Shown piece after piece: positions 31,791 through 39,444 of a stretch of 39,444 nucleotides of DNA (the stretch's first letter is position 1; every line of letters begins with the position of its first letter). Position numbers and translations under genes: made by a program. The DNA is from Zemynaea arenosa. Its GTDB lineage: Bacteria; Pseudomonadota; Gammaproteobacteria; Burkholderiales; Burkholderiaceae_D. The notes under the pieces were generated by a model, which was given only the letters and a program-made list of their open reading frames with translations, did no database searches and had not been told where the DNA came from. The DNA is taken from contig NZ_SPVF01000063.1 of NCBI RefSeq assembly GCF_004614185.1, positions 1 through 39,444 of the forward strand, given 5' to 3'.

Positions 31791-32753
31791 TTACGAAAAT
31801 AGCCGGATCCGCGCCAGCACCTGTCCGTGGTCGGACGCTTCCGGCACAGCAGCCGAGAGGTGCTCGTTGAAGTACCTCACCTCGACTACCTCGCCCACCT
31901 TGGGCGTCCCGGCCAGCACCGGGTTGAATTCCTCTGACAGCAGGATATGGTCAATGGTCGAGAACTGCCCCTCGTGCAGCATCGAGAAGTCGGCGGCGGC
32001 ATTGCGCGCGGCCTGCGGCTGCAGGCGGAAGGCATCGTAGAAGCGGTCACCCTGCGGCGCACCGGAGCCGAGCACGATGTCGGTGGTGACCGCATCCGCC
32101 GTGTCGTTGAAGTCCCCGAGCACCACGCGCGGCCGGTGGTACTCGCGCCGCAGGTTGGACAGCAGCACGCGCAGGGCCACCGCCTCGGTGCCGCGCCGGA
32201 CCAGGGAGCGCAGGCAGGCCTGGGCATATTCCTGCGTGTCTTCGCCGACCGTGGGATCGGTGGAGCGGGCCTGGAAATCGGGGCGCTTGGATTTCAGGTG
32301 GACCACCACGACGTCGATCTTCACCGAGGGCGTGGCCTGCACGACCGCGTGCACCACCGGCCGGGCAAAGCGGTCCGCATCGCGCGCGCCATGCGGCAGG
32401 GCCACGCCGGGCGGGAACTGCGCGTAGGATCGCCCCGGCTCCGCCAGCGGCAGGCGCGAGACCAGGGCCACGCTGGGCGTCAGCTTGTCCAGCGCCGGGT
32501 CGGGGTCGAAGCCGACGTGGAAGGCGTCCCGGAAGCGGGTCGTGCGCGACAGCGCTTCCTGCAGCGCGGATTGGGAAAAGATCTCCTGGAAGCCGATGAT
32601 GTCCGCGTCGATCAGGTCCAGCTGGCGCGCGGTCCAGGCGATCTTCGCCTCCACCTGCTCCGCGGTGTAGGGATCGAGGTTGTCGTACAGGCGCCGCCCC
32701 GGGTGGGCCAGGTTACAGACGTTGAAGGTGGCAAAGCGAATTTCTTCCTGCAT
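31791..32753 (-). CDS. Endonuclease/exonuclease/phosphatase-family protein
   Basis: A 320-residue EEP-fold hydrolase. 'IRFATFNVCNL' (metal-binding Asn), 'DADIIGFQEIF' (catalytic Glu), 'VVVHLKSKRP', 'VVLGDFNDTADAV' and the terminal 'SDHGQVLARI' are the ordered motifs of the DNase I-like family. There is no signal peptide, so it acts in the cytoplasm on a nucleic acid or phosphoester not identifiable from sequence. Start 32753 is supported by GAGGAG about 9 bp upstream. It converges on the GGDEF-EAL gene with only 4 bp between stops, and is divergent from ybaK with a 37-bp gap. Confidence 0.9.
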   Translation of the reverse strand: MQEEIRFATFNVCNLAHPGRRLYDNLDPYTAEQVEAKIAWTARQLDLIDADIIGFQEIFSQSALQEALSRTTRFRDAFHVGFDPDPALDKLTPSVALVSRLPLAEPGRSYAQFPPGVALPHGARDADRFARPVVHAVVQATPSVKIDVVVVHLKSKRPDFQARSTDPTVGEDTQEYAQACLRSLVRRGTEAVALRVLLSNLRREYHRPRVVLGDFNDTADAVTTDIVLGSGAPQGDRFYDAFRLQPQAARNAAADFSMLHEGQFSTIDHILLSEEFNPVLAGTPKVGEVVEVRYFNEHLSAAVPEASDHGQVLARIRLFS

Positions 32754-32790
32754 AATAAGAAACTCCTCATTGAGCACTAGCGTAGCACGC

Positions 32791-33282
32791 ATGGCGAAGA
32801 AAGAGCACGTATCGGAAACGCCGGCCACCCAGTTCCTGCGCAAGCAGGGCGTGGCCTTTACCGAACATCCGTACGACTACGAAGAACATGGCGGTACAGC
32901 CGTATCCTCGCGCGAGCTGGGCGTGCCCGAGCACGACGTGGTCAAGACCCTGGTGATGCAGGACGAGGCGGCGCGTCCCCTGGTTGTGCTGATGCATGGG
33001 GACCGCAAAGTGTCAACCAAGAACCTGGCGCGCGCGATTCCCTGCAAGTCGGTGGAGCCGTGCAAGCCGGAGGTGGCACAGCGGCACTCGGGCTACCTGA
33101 TTGGGGGCACGTCGCCGTTCGGAACGCGCAAGGCGATGCCGGTGTTCGTGGAGGAGTCGATCCTGGCGCTACCCCGGATCTACATCAACGGCGGGCGGCG
33201 TGGATTCCTGATCGGGATCGCGCCGCAAGTGCTGGTGGACGTACTGAAAGCGCGGGCGGTGAGCTGCGCACTCGAAGACTAA
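32791..33282 (+). CDS. ybaK: YbaK/EbsC-type aminoacyl-tRNA deacylase (Cys-tRNA-Pro)
   Basis: A 163-residue trans-editing enzyme that hydrolyses mischarged Cys-tRNA(Pro). 'VSETPATQFLRKQGVAFTEHPYDYEEHGGTAVSSRELGV', the conserved Lys in 'VVKTLVMQD', 'HGDRKVSTKNLARAI' and 'GGTSPFGTRKAMPVFVEESIL' are YbaK blocks. The start at 32791 removes 37 upstream codons that lie antisense to the divergent EEP gene. It is followed 25 bp later by plsY, probably co-transcribed. Confidence 0.94.
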   Translation: MAKKEHVSETPATQFLRKQGVAFTEHPYDYEEHGGTAVSSRELGVPEHDVVKTLVMQDEAARPLVVLMHGDRKVSTKNLARAIPCKSVEPCKPEVAQRHSGYLIGGTSPFGTRKAMPVFVEESILALPRIYINGGRRGFLIGIAPQVLVDVLKARAVSCALED

Positions 33283-33307
33283 AACAACACAGAAAGACTG
33301 AAAGAGA

Positions 33308-33949
33308 ATGACGACCCTGATTTTTGTGATCGCGGCCTACCTGATTGGCTCGATTTCCTTTGCGGTGGTGGTGAGCAAGGTGATGGGCCTGTCGGACCCG
33401 CGCACCTACGGCTCGGGCAACCCCGGCGCCACCAACGTCCTGCGCAGCGGGAACAAGAAGGCGGCCATTGCCACGCTGATTGGCGATGCGCTCAAGGGCT
33501 GGGTGGCGGTGTTCCTGGCGAACTACTTCGCCGAGCAGTATGGCGTCGGCGACGGGACTATCGCGCTGGTGTGCGTGGCGGTGTTCCTCGGCCACCTGTA
33601 CCCGGTGTTCTTCAAGTTCCAGGGCGGGAAGGGCGTGGCCACGGCGGCCGGCATCCTGCTGGCACTGAACGTGTGGGTGGGTCTCGCAACGCTGGTCACG
33701 TGGCTGGTGGTGGCCTATGCCTTCCGCTATTCGTCGCTGGCCGCGCTGATCGCATCGATCTTTGCGCCGTTCTATTACGGACTGCTGTTCGGCAGCGACG
33801 AAAAGCTGTTCGCCGTGATCGTCATGAGCGCGCTGCTGCTGTTCCGGCACGCCAAGAACATCTCCAATCTCCTGGCGGGGAAGGAGAGCCGCATCGGCAG
33901 CAAGGCCAAGGGCGCAGCCGGTGCACCGAAGGCCGCCAGGAAAAAATAA
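33308..33949 (+). CDS. plsY: Acyl-phosphate:glycerol-3-phosphate acyltransferase PlsY
   Basis: A 213-residue integral membrane enzyme that starts phospholipid synthesis using acyl phosphate. Conserved loops: '[33 protein letters not shown]', '[21 protein letters not shown]' and '[18 protein letters not shown]'. About five membrane segments. The C-terminal tail is Lys/Ala-rich ([17 protein letters not shown]), slightly longer than usual. AGAAAGACTGAAAGAG precedes the ATG. Confidence 0.96.
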   Translation: MTTLIFVIAAYLIGSISFAVVVSKVMGLSDPRTYGSGNPGATNVLRSGNKKAAIATLIGDALKGWVAVFLANYFAEQYGVGDGTIALVCVAVFLGHLYPVFFKFQGGKGVATAAGILLALNVWVGLATLVTWLVVAYAFRYSSLAALIASIFAPFYYGLLFGSDEKLFAVIVMSALLLFRHAKNISNLLAGKESRIGSKAKGAAGAPKAARKK

Positions 33950-33981
33950 CGAAGTTTTCAACCACCACGAAGGGGAAGTCC

Positions 33982-34557
33982 ATGTCGCTGAAACGAGCCG
34001 CCGCACAGCTGGTGCTGGCATCTGCTGCACTGCTGTCCCTTGCCGCCCACGCCCAGAGCTTCACGGCCGGCACCTACATGCTGCAGGGCGGCAGCTACAC
34101 GATCCAGATCGAACGCCAGAGCGACTCTGAGCTCGTGGTGGTGGAACCCAACAAGCGCTCGGTGTATGCCCGCAAGTCTCCGGGCGTGTACACCTTCTAC
34201 AACCCCAATACCAGCACCCTGTATGGCATCCGCGTGATCGACGCGACGACCGTGGAAGCCTTCAAGCCCGAACGCCCCGATGCGGCGCCCAGCCGCTTGG
34301 TGCTGATGAGCAGCGGCAGCACGGGCGGCGCGAGTGCGGCCGACACCGACAAGTACGAGAAGCTGGCCGAGAAGTATTCGGCGCTGATCGAGTCCGATCC
34401 GGCCAACGTGCAGTCCTGGGTGGCCTGTTCCGGCGTGGCGCTGAAGCGCGCCAACTCGACCAAAGCGGAAGCGGACGCCTATGCCACGCAGATGGCGTCC
34501 ATGCTCAAGCAGATGGACGCCGCCTCCAGCCCGTGCCCCGAGGTGATCGCGTTCTGA
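33982..34557 (+). CDS. Exported protein of unknown function
   Basis: A 191-residue protein with Sec signal peptide (about 1-26, ending 'SLAAHAQS'). The mature N-terminal half is beta-rich ('GTYMLQGGSYTIQIERQSDSELVVVEPNKRSVYARKSPGVYTFYN'). The C-terminal half is helical, with 'DTDKYEKLAEKYSALIESDP' and two Cys (VACSGV, SPCPEV) that may form a disulfide. A short Gly/Ser linker separates the halves. GGGGAAG precedes the ATG. No family recognised. It follows plsY by 32 bp. Confidence 0.8.
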   Translation: MSLKRAAAQLVLASAALLSLAAHAQSFTAGTYMLQGGSYTIQIERQSDSELVVVEPNKRSVYARKSPGVYTFYNPNTSTLYGIRVIDATTVEAFKPERPDAAPSRLVLMSSGSTGGASAADTDKYEKLAEKYSALIESDPANVQSWVACSGVALKRANSTKAEADAYATQMASMLKQMDAASSPCPEVIAF

Positions 34558-34628
34558 GCGCGGCAGGGTTTGGCCAAAGGTGGGACAATCCCGGTATCTC
34601 ATGAGTCCATGCATACCGGGAGCCTGCC

Positions 34629-35279
34629 GTGAAACACCTCAAGATCGATTTCGTGTCCGACGTATCCTGCCCGTGGTGCGCCATTGGGCTCAAGTCGCTC
34701 GAGCGGGCGCTCGAAAACACGCGCGGCGACATCGAAGCCAATATCCACTTCCAGCCCTTTGAACTGAATCCGCAGATGGTGGCGGAAGGCGAGGATATCG
34801 AAGAGCATCTGCACCGCAAGTACGGCGCGACGCCCGAGCAGGGCGCCCGTACGCGCGAGATGATCCGCGAACGCGGCGCGGCGGTGGGTTTTACCTTCAA
34901 CATGGAAAAGCGTGGCCGCATCTACAACACCTTCGACGCGCACCGCCTGCTGCACTGGGCCGAGGGCGAAGGGGAGGGCAGGCAGCGCGCCCTCAAGCTG
35001 GCGCTGTTCGAGGCCTACTTCACGCGCGGCGAAGACCCGTCGAACCATGAGGTGCTGCTGCGTGCGGCCACCGAGGCCGGGCTGGATGCGCAGCGTGCGC
35101 AGGGCATCATCGAGTCGAACGAGTTCGCGGGCGAGGTGCGCTCGCAGGAGCAGTACTACCAGCAGGCCGGCATCCACTCCGTACCCGCGGTGATCATCAA
35201 CGACCGCCACCTGATCTCGGGTGGGCAGCCGCCGGAGGTCTTTGAACAGGCGCTGCGCCAGATCGCCCAGCAAGCCTGA
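34629..35279 (+). CDS. FrnE-like DsbA-family oxidoreductase
   Basis: A 216-residue thioredoxin-fold protein with CPWC at 14-17 and a cis-Pro loop 'SVPAVIIN' near 180. The helical insertion ('YGATPEQGARTREMIRERGAAVGFTFNMEKRGRIYNTFDAHRLLHWA') is typical of the FrnE/2-hydroxychromene-2-carboxylate isomerase branch. It has no signal peptide, so it is a cytoplasmic thiol-disulfide or GST-like enzyme rather than the periplasmic DsbA. It has its own upstream region with a GACAAT -10-like box. Converges on the VOC gene, 11 bp apart. Confidence 0.93.
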   Translation: MKHLKIDFVSDVSCPWCAIGLKSLERALENTRGDIEANIHFQPFELNPQMVAEGEDIEEHLHRKYGATPEQGARTREMIRERGAAVGFTFNMEKRGRIYNTFDAHRLLHWAEGEGEGRQRALKLALFEAYFTRGEDPSNHEVLLRAATEAGLDAQRAQGIIESNEFAGEVRSQEQYYQQAGIHSVPAVIINDRHLISGGQPPEVFEQALRQIAQQA

Positions 35280-35290
35280 TAGCGGCTGAT

Positions 35291-35653
35291 TCAGCCCTTC
35301 AATTCACAGAAGCGCAGCCGGTTGGCGCTCGGGTCGGTCACCTCGACCTGGCGGCCCCACGGCAGGTTCACGAGGCCAGGCCGGTTGTTGCGGTAGTCCT
35401 TGTCCGTCAGCTCCGCGTGGAACTCCTCGATGCCCGTCATGGGCACGAAAGCACAGGAGCCAGGCGTCGCATCGCCATGGTGTTCGGTCAGGTGCAGCGT
35501 CATGCCGGTGCGGCTGACCTGCAGGTAGAGCGGCGCATCGTCGTCGAACCGGTGCTCCCAGTCCACCGTCATTCCCAGGAAGCCGAGATAGAACTCGCGC
35601 ATTTTCGCTTCGTCGAAGAAGCGCAGGATCGGAACGGCGGGGCTGATGTGCAT
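35291..35653 (-). CDS. VOC-superfamily (glyoxalase/bleomycin-resistance-like) protein
   Basis: A 120-residue single VOC module: 'SPAVPILRFFDEAKMREFYLGFLGMTVDWEHRF', 'APLYLQVSRTGMTLHLTEHHGDATPG' and 'WGRQVEVTDPSANRLRFCE'. His and Glu residues at the usual metal-ligand positions ('LHLTEHHGD', 'RFCE') are present. It resembles BLMT-type resistance proteins and lyases; the substrate is unknown. The start at 35653 lies 7 bp after the tsaD stop on the same strand, so it is the second gene of a tsaD operon. Upstream in-frame codons lie inside tsaD and are not used. Confidence 0.88.
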   Translation of the reverse strand: MHISPAVPILRFFDEAKMREFYLGFLGMTVDWEHRFDDDAPLYLQVSRTGMTLHLTEHHGDATPGSCAFVPMTGIEEFHAELTDKDYRNNRPGLVNLPWGRQVEVTDPSANRLRFCELKG

Positions 35654-35660
35654 GCGGTCC

Positions 35661-36707
35661 TCAGATGGTCCGGAGTTCGTCCAGCGGCCAGCGCGGACGG
35701 ACGTTGAAGGAGTAGTCGCGCTTGGCCGCGTCGGGGTTGATCTGCAGGCGCATCGCACCCGCGAAAGCAATCATGGCACCGTTGTCGGTGCAGAATTCCA
35801 GCTCGGGGTAGTAGACCTCGAAGCGCTTCTTCGCGGCCGCCGCGTTGAGCGACTCGCGCAGCTGGCGGTTGGCGCCCACGCCGCCCGCGATCACCAAACG
35901 CTTGAGGCCCGTGTGCTTCAAGGCGCTCACGCACTTCGCGGTCAGCACGTCCACGATCGCGTCGACGAAGCCGCGCGCGATGTTGGCCTTGTCCTGCTCG
36001 CAGATGTTGGCGCCATTGGTCCCGGCGGCGCCCTGCTGCTTGACCACCGTGAGCACCGCCGTCTTCAGCCCCGAGAAGCTGAAGTTGAAGTCCTTCGAAT
36101 GCAGCATGGGGCGGGGCAGCTTGTACGCGTCCGGGTCGCCGAATTCCGCCAGCCGCGAGATCGCCGGGCCGCCCGGGTAGCCGAGGCCCAGCAGCTTGGC
36201 CGACTTGTCGAAGGCCTCGCCGGCCGCATCGTCCAGCGTCTCGCCGAGCAGAGTGTACTGGCCCACGCCATCGACGCGCATCAGCTGCGTGTGGCCGCCC
36301 GAGACCAGCAGGGCCACGAACGGGAACTGCGGCGGGTCGCTGGCCAGCAGGGGCGAGAGCAGGTGGCCTTCCAGGTGGTGCACGCCGAGCACCGGCTTGT
36401 CCGTCGCCAGACCCAGGCTGCAGGCGACCGAGGCGCCAACCAGCAGCGCGCCGGCGAGGCCCGGCCCCTGCGTGTAGGCGATGGCATCGACGTCGCTCAA
36501 GCGCGTGCCGGCCTTGCCCAGCACCTGCTCCAGCAGCGGCAGCGCGCGGCGGATATGGTCGCGCGAGGCCAGCTCCGGCACCACGCCGCCGTACTCCTCA
36601 TGCATGGCGACCTGCGAGTGCAGGGCATGGGACAGCAGGCCGCGTTGCGTGTCATACAACGCCAGGCCGGTTTCATCGCAGGAGGATTCGACGCCGAGAA
36701 CGATCAT
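35661..36707 (-). CDS. tsaD: tRNA t6A transferase subunit TsaD
   Basis: A 348-residue ASKHA-fold enzyme that moves the threonylcarbamoyl group to A37 of ANN-reading tRNAs. It opens with the family start '[19 protein letters not shown]'. Iron ligands are in 'HHLEGH' (His111, His115) and near the C-terminus in '[18 protein letters not shown]' (Asp). '[14 protein letters not shown]' and '[13 protein letters not shown]' are also conserved. Length is normal. The usual betaproteobacterial neighbour rpsU is not here; upstream is the divergent sigma54-nirD unit. Confidence 0.97.
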   Translation of the reverse strand: MIVLGVESSCDETGLALYDTQRGLLSHALHSQVAMHEEYGGVVPELASRDHIRRALPLLEQVLGKAGTRLSDVDAIAYTQGPGLAGALLVGASVACSLGLATDKPVLGVHHLEGHLLSPLLASDPPQFPFVALLVSGGHTQLMRVDGVGQYTLLGETLDDAAGEAFDKSAKLLGLGYPGGPAISRLAEFGDPDAYKLPRPMLHSKDFNFSFSGLKTAVLTVVKQQGAAGTNGANICEQDKANIARGFVDAIVDVLTAKCVSALKHTGLKRLVIAGGVGANRQLRESLNAAAAKKRFEVYYPELEFCTDNGAMIAFAGAMRLQINPDAAKRDYSFNVRPRWPLDELRTI

Positions 36708-36820
36708 GAAAAGTGCAGGGTGGTGCCAGGGGTGGAGGTGAATGCGCCATTGTAAAGCACGCGGGCGAGGCCGTCGCCCAAGGCTGGTGCGGCGCCGCGG
36801 CGTATCCGGGGCGGCGGCAC

Positions 36821-36835
36821 TGGCACCGCTCTTGC
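36821..36835 (+). promoter_or_regulatory. Textbook sigma54 (-24/-12) promoter of the nirD-like gene
   Basis: CTGGCAC-CGCTC-TTGCT: the invariant GG (36822-36823) and GC (36834-36835) are 12 bp apart, and TGGCAC and TTGC are complete. The start would be near 36847, with GAGGAG and the ATG at 36873 following. TGGTGC half-sites, the right arm of the NtrC consensus, occur at 36721-36726 and 36785-36790, but I see no full NtrC palindrome. Confidence 0.7.
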
Positions 36836-36872
36836 TACGTCAACGGAGGTATCCAAGAACGAGGAGCGGGCC

Positions 36873-37268
36873 ATGTTCGAACAATGGAAAGCCATCTGCC
36901 GCGTGAAAGACATTCCGCGCGCAGGTGTACGTACGGTGCCGCGCGGGTTCGCGTGGCAGGAGCTGCCGGGTGTCGCCGTGTTCCGCACGGAGGACGATTG
37001 CGTGCTGGCGCTGCTGGATGTCGCGATCGGGCATGCGGCTTTGTCGACCGGTGACGTTGAGGGCGCGCGCTTGCGGGCCGGTGGCCAGACCATCGACCTG
37101 CACACCGGCCGCGCGCTCGATGGCGCGCTGGCCGTGCGCACCTACCAGGTGCGCTTGCAGGAGGGCCGCGTCTACCTGGACCTGACGGAGTTGCGCGCGC
37201 CGGCGAGCCGGGAAGAGGAAGCGCTGGCCGGGGCGTACGCCACGGGACCGCGCTTCGTCGCTGCATGA
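36873..37268 (+). CDS. nirD: NirD-like nitrite reductase small subunit (stand-alone)
   Basis: A 131-residue Rieske-fold protein without Rieske cluster ligands. 'WKAICRVKDIPRAGVRTVPRGFAWQELPGVAVFRTEDDCVLALLD' is the NirD-type N-terminal region. Where a true Rieske protein has C-x-H and C-x2-H, this one has 'VAIGHAALSTG' and no second pair. The C-terminal half ('LRAGGQTIDLHTGRALDG...VRTYQVRLQEGRVYL') matches the NirD beta-sandwich. NirD partners NirB in assimilatory NADH-nitrite reductase, but no nirB lies in the window. GAGGAG precedes the ATG. The sigma54 promoter fits nitrogen control. It could be a NirD paralogue with another partner. Confidence 0.82.
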   Translation: MFEQWKAICRVKDIPRAGVRTVPRGFAWQELPGVAVFRTEDDCVLALLDVAIGHAALSTGDVEGARLRAGGQTIDLHTGRALDGALAVRTYQVRLQEGRVYLDLTELRAPASREEEALAGAYATGPRFVAA

Positions 37269-37294
37269 ACGCCGGGCCGCCCGTCCACCATTGG

Positions 37295-37314
37295 CCCGCT
37301 TGGGGGGCGGGTTT
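37295..37314 (+). terminator. Weak terminator-like hairpin after nirD
   Basis: CCCGC (37295-37299) pairs with GCGGG (37307-37311) across a 7-nt loop, followed by only TTT. It sits in the 48-bp gap between the convergent nirD and aroG. Confidence 0.45.
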
Positions 37315-37316
37315 GC

Positions 37317-38378
37317 TTAGCGCGGGCGCTGGCGCAGTTCCGTGTGCGCGGCGCGCAGCATGTCGACGGTGTCATCCCAGCCAATGCAACCGTCAGTGAC
37401 TGAGCAGCCGTAGACCAGTTGCGCCAGGTCGGCCGGGATCTTCTGGTTCCCGCTGACGATGTTCGATTCGATCATCACGCCCACCAGCGACTGGTTGCCG
37501 TGCTTGATCTGCTGGACCACGTCCGACATCACCAGCGGCTGCAGCTCCGGCTTCTTGTAGCTGTTGGCGTGCGAGCAGTCGACCACCAGGTTGGCGGGCA
37601 GGCCCGCCTTCTTGAGCGCCTGCTCGGCGATGGCCACCGAGACCGAGTCATAGTTCGGCCGCCCGCCGCCCCCGCGCAGCACCACATGGCCGTAGCCGTT
37701 GCCGCGCGTGCGCACCACCGCCACATTCCCCTGGCCGTTGATGCCCAGGAAGGAGTGCGGGTGTGCGGCCGACAGGATGGCGTTGATGGCGATCTCGATG
37801 TCGCCATCGGTGCCGTTCTTGAAGCCGACCGGGGTCGAAAGACCGGAGGACATCTCGCGGTGCGTCTGCGATTCCGTGGTCCGCGCGCCGATGGCGGTCC
37901 ACGCGATCAGATCACCGAGGTACTGCGGCGAGATCGGGTCCAGCGCCTCGGTGGCGGTGGGCAGACCGAGTTCGCACACGTCCAGCAGGAACTGGCGCGC
38001 GCGCTTCATGCCCTCGTCCACGCGGAACGAGTCGTCCATGAACGGGTCGTTGATGTAGCCCTTCCACCCGGTGGTGGTGCGCGGCTTTTCAAAGTACACG
38101 CGCATCACCAGCAGCATCGTGTCCTGCACTTCGTCCTGCAGCGCCTTCAGGCGCCGCGCATAATCCAGGCCCGCTTCCGGATCATGAATCGAGCAGGGAC
38201 CGACGACGACGAACAGGCGCGGGTCCTTGCGGTCGATGATGTTACGCAGGTCCGCGCGGCCCTTCATGACGGTGTCGAAGGCGCGCTCGCTGATCGGCAA
38301 AGTGGAATGCAGTTCCTCCGGCGTCGGCATCGGTGCGAACGAGGTAACGTTGATGTTCTCAATATCTGGGGTGATCAT
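37317..38378 (-). CDS. aroG: 3-deoxy-7-phosphoheptulonate synthase, class I (AroG type)
   Basis: A 353-residue DAHP synthase, the first step of the shikimate pathway (phosphoenolpyruvate plus erythrose-4-phosphate). 'LFVVVGPCSIHDPEAGLDYARRL', 'MRVYFEKPRTTTGWKGYINDP', 'ESQTHREMSSGLSTPVGFKNGTDG' and 'LVVDCSHANSYKK' carry the metal and substrate residues. The N-terminal stretch 'NVTSFAPMPTPEELHSTLP' is the allosteric extension of the Phe-inhibited AroG branch. On the minus strand a TACACT box lies about 37 bp upstream. No TyrR-type operator is seen. Confidence 0.96.
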   Translation of the reverse strand: MITPDIENINVTSFAPMPTPEELHSTLPISERAFDTVMKGRADLRNIIDRKDPRLFVVVGPCSIHDPEAGLDYARRLKALQDEVQDTMLLVMRVYFEKPRTTTGWKGYINDPFMDDSFRVDEGMKRARQFLLDVCELGLPTATEALDPISPQYLGDLIAWTAIGARTTESQTHREMSSGLSTPVGFKNGTDGDIEIAINAILSAAHPHSFLGINGQGNVAVVRTRGNGYGHVVLRGGGGRPNYDSVSVAIAEQALKKAGLPANLVVDCSHANSYKKPELQPLVMSDVVQQIKHGNQSLVGVMIESNIVSGNQKIPADLAQLVYGCSVTDGCIGWDDTVDMLRAAHTELRQRPR

Positions 38379-38473
38379 GGTGCGACTCTGGTTTTGCTAG
38401 CGGGGATCGGAAAGTGTAGCCGCAATCGGCCGCCGTTGCAGGGGTTTGTCGAAAAAGCAGGTAAGCTGCGGGG

Positions 38474-39442
38474 ATGGACCACATCGAGAATCGATTTCAT
38501 GCGGCGCCCTTCATCAAGGAGATCGGGCGCGGCATCAAGGGCGCGCGGGCGCTGAGCCGCCACGACGCGCGCGCGCTGTACGCGGCCATGCTGGACGGGC
38601 GCGTGTCGGACCTGGAGGTGGGCGCCATCGTGCTGGCGCTGCGGATCAAGGGCGAATCGGTGGACGAGCTGGCAGGGTTCATGGACGCGGCCGAGGCCGC
38701 GTTCGCACCGCTGCCCACGCCCGGCGGCGAATATGCGCCGGTGCTGATCCCCTCGTACAACGGGGCGCGCAAAATGCCGAACCTGCTGCCGCTGCTGGCG
38801 CTGCTGGTGGCGCGCGCGGGCGTGCCGGTGCTGATCCATGGCGTGCAGAGCGATCCCGGCCGCGTGACCACCTGCGAGATCCTGGGCGAGATGGGGTTGC
38901 CCGTGGCACGCGACCTGGCGGACATGCAGTCGGCCTGGGCGCTGGGGCATCCGGCCTTCATGCCGATCGAGACGCTGGCGCCGGCACTGGCACGCATACT
39001 GGCGCTGCGCGGCGTGCTCGGCGTGCGCAATTCGACGCACACGCTGGTCAAGATCCTGCAGCCGTTCGATGGCCCGGCGCTGCGGCTGGCTTCATATACT
39101 CACCCGGAGTATCTGGAATCGCTGAGCGCGTTCTTTTCCATGCCCGGCCAAGCTGGTCGGGGCGACGCCTTCCTCATGCGCGGCACGGAAGGGGAGACGG
39201 TCGCCAATGCCAACCGCGGCCAGCAGGTGGACTGGTTCCGCGCCGGTGAGCGAACGCTGCTGATCGAGCGCGACCCGCCCTCCGATGCCCTCACCGACCT
39301 GCCCGCCGCGCGCGACCCGGCCACCACCGCCGCGTGGATCCGCGCCGCGCTGCGCGGTGAAGTGTCCATCCCGGCACCGATCCGCGAGCAGGCTGATCAG
39401 GTCATCGCCGCGGCCCGCGACCTCGCCACGCGCGGGCGCTGA
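38474..39442 (+). CDS. ybiB: YbiB-type DNA-binding protein (TrpD2 family)
   Basis: A 322-residue protein of the anthranilate phosphoribosyltransferase fold. 'LSRHDARALYAAMLDGRVSDLEVGAIVLALRIKGES' is the N-terminal helical domain. 'GGEYAPVLIPSYNGARKMPNLLPLLALLVARAGVPVLIHG' replaces the PRPP-binding GTGGD loop of true TrpD. 'LGHPAFMPIETLAPALARILALRGVLGVRNSTHTLVKIL' and 'FLMRGTEGE' are typical of YbiB. E. coli YbiB (TrpD2) binds nucleic acid rather than making tryptophan and is linked to the SOS response, so the DNA-binding role is by family. The gene is complete and ends 2 bp before the window edge. Confidence 0.9.
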   Translation: MDHIENRFHAAPFIKEIGRGIKGARALSRHDARALYAAMLDGRVSDLEVGAIVLALRIKGESVDELAGFMDAAEAAFAPLPTPGGEYAPVLIPSYNGARKMPNLLPLLALLVARAGVPVLIHGVQSDPGRVTTCEILGEMGLPVARDLADMQSAWALGHPAFMPIETLAPALARILALRGVLGVRNSTHTLVKILQPFDGPALRLASYTHPEYLESLSAFFSMPGQAGRGDAFLMRGTEGETVANANRGQQVDWFRAGERTLLIERDPPSDALTDLPAARDPATTAAWIRAALRGEVSIPAPIREQADQVIAAARDLATRGR

Positions 39443-39444
39443 GC

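Noticed and set aside
1..39444. CRISPR arrays, toxin-antitoxin pairs, insertion sequences, replication origin boxes
   Set aside because: No regularly spaced direct repeats, IS-type terminal repeats, DnaA-box clusters or paired small toxin-antitoxin genes were seen on either strand.

Overview
The window is GC-rich, densely coded chromosomal DNA from a betaproteobacterium, most likely an Oxalobacteraceae member of the Massilia/Telluria/Duganella group. This is judged from the protein style (TsaD, MutL, XerD, AroG, YbiB, QueG, PlsY), from the gene order cyclophilin-mutL-miaA-tRNA, and from REP-like GGGGTCAGACCCC intergenic elements of a kind I recall from that family. No insertion sequence, prophage block, CRISPR array or rRNA was found. 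Most genes are core housekeeping genes.

Layout. 1-1209: a partial CDS, a DUF2007 protein and a TetR regulator. 1210-4787: a TetR-controlled operon of an SCP-x-type thiolase, an LCAD-like acyl-CoA dehydrogenase and an alpha-methylacyl-CoA racemase-like CoA-transferase III, driven by a fully consensus sigma70 promoter with GACCTA/TAGGTC operator half-sites. 4841-6678: an unknown membrane-anchored protein, a signal-less GH19-type lysozyme/chitinase and a PPC-domain protein. 6695-11356: a LysE exporter, an exported M1 aminopeptidase, a GNAT enzyme and a small membrane protein. 11371-15388 (minus): cyclophilin, mutL, miaA and a CAU-anticodon tRNA with its own perfect promoter and terminator. 15506-17322: a DedA protein and an alpha-carbonic anhydrase with a coiled-coil extension. 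17371-21202: mutarotase, N-acetylmuramoyl-L-alanine amidase and tsaE, divergent from queG. 21203-21562: a gene-free stretch with REP/BIME-like palindromes.

22185-27712 is a dicarboxylate uptake module. A DctS/DctR-type two-component system is transcribed divergently from the TRAP transporter dctPQM, with a perfect inverted repeat between them and a 20-bp palindrome between dctP and dctQ. 27713-27983 holds a predicted structured RNA of about 190 nt ending in a strong intrinsic terminator; I do not recognise its family. Then come ogt overlapping xerD, a 54-residue charged small protein, a PAS-PAS-GGDEF-EAL protein behind a possible sigma54 promoter, an EEP-family phosphohydrolase, ybaK, plsY, an unknown exported protein, a FrnE-like DsbA protein, a VOC protein and tsaD. 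A stand-alone nirD-like gene follows a textbook -24/-12 sigma54 promoter, and aroG and ybiB close the window.

Functional themes are branched-chain acyl-CoA oxidation (1.2-4.8 kb), dicarboxylate sensing and uptake (22-28 kb), and several tRNA-quality genes scattered along the window (miaA, tsaE, tsaD, queG, ybaK). The least explained items are the structured RNA at 27770-27960, the sigma54-driven orphan nirD, the branched-chain beta-oxidation operon with its three-half-site operator, and the BIME-like element at 21304-21357.
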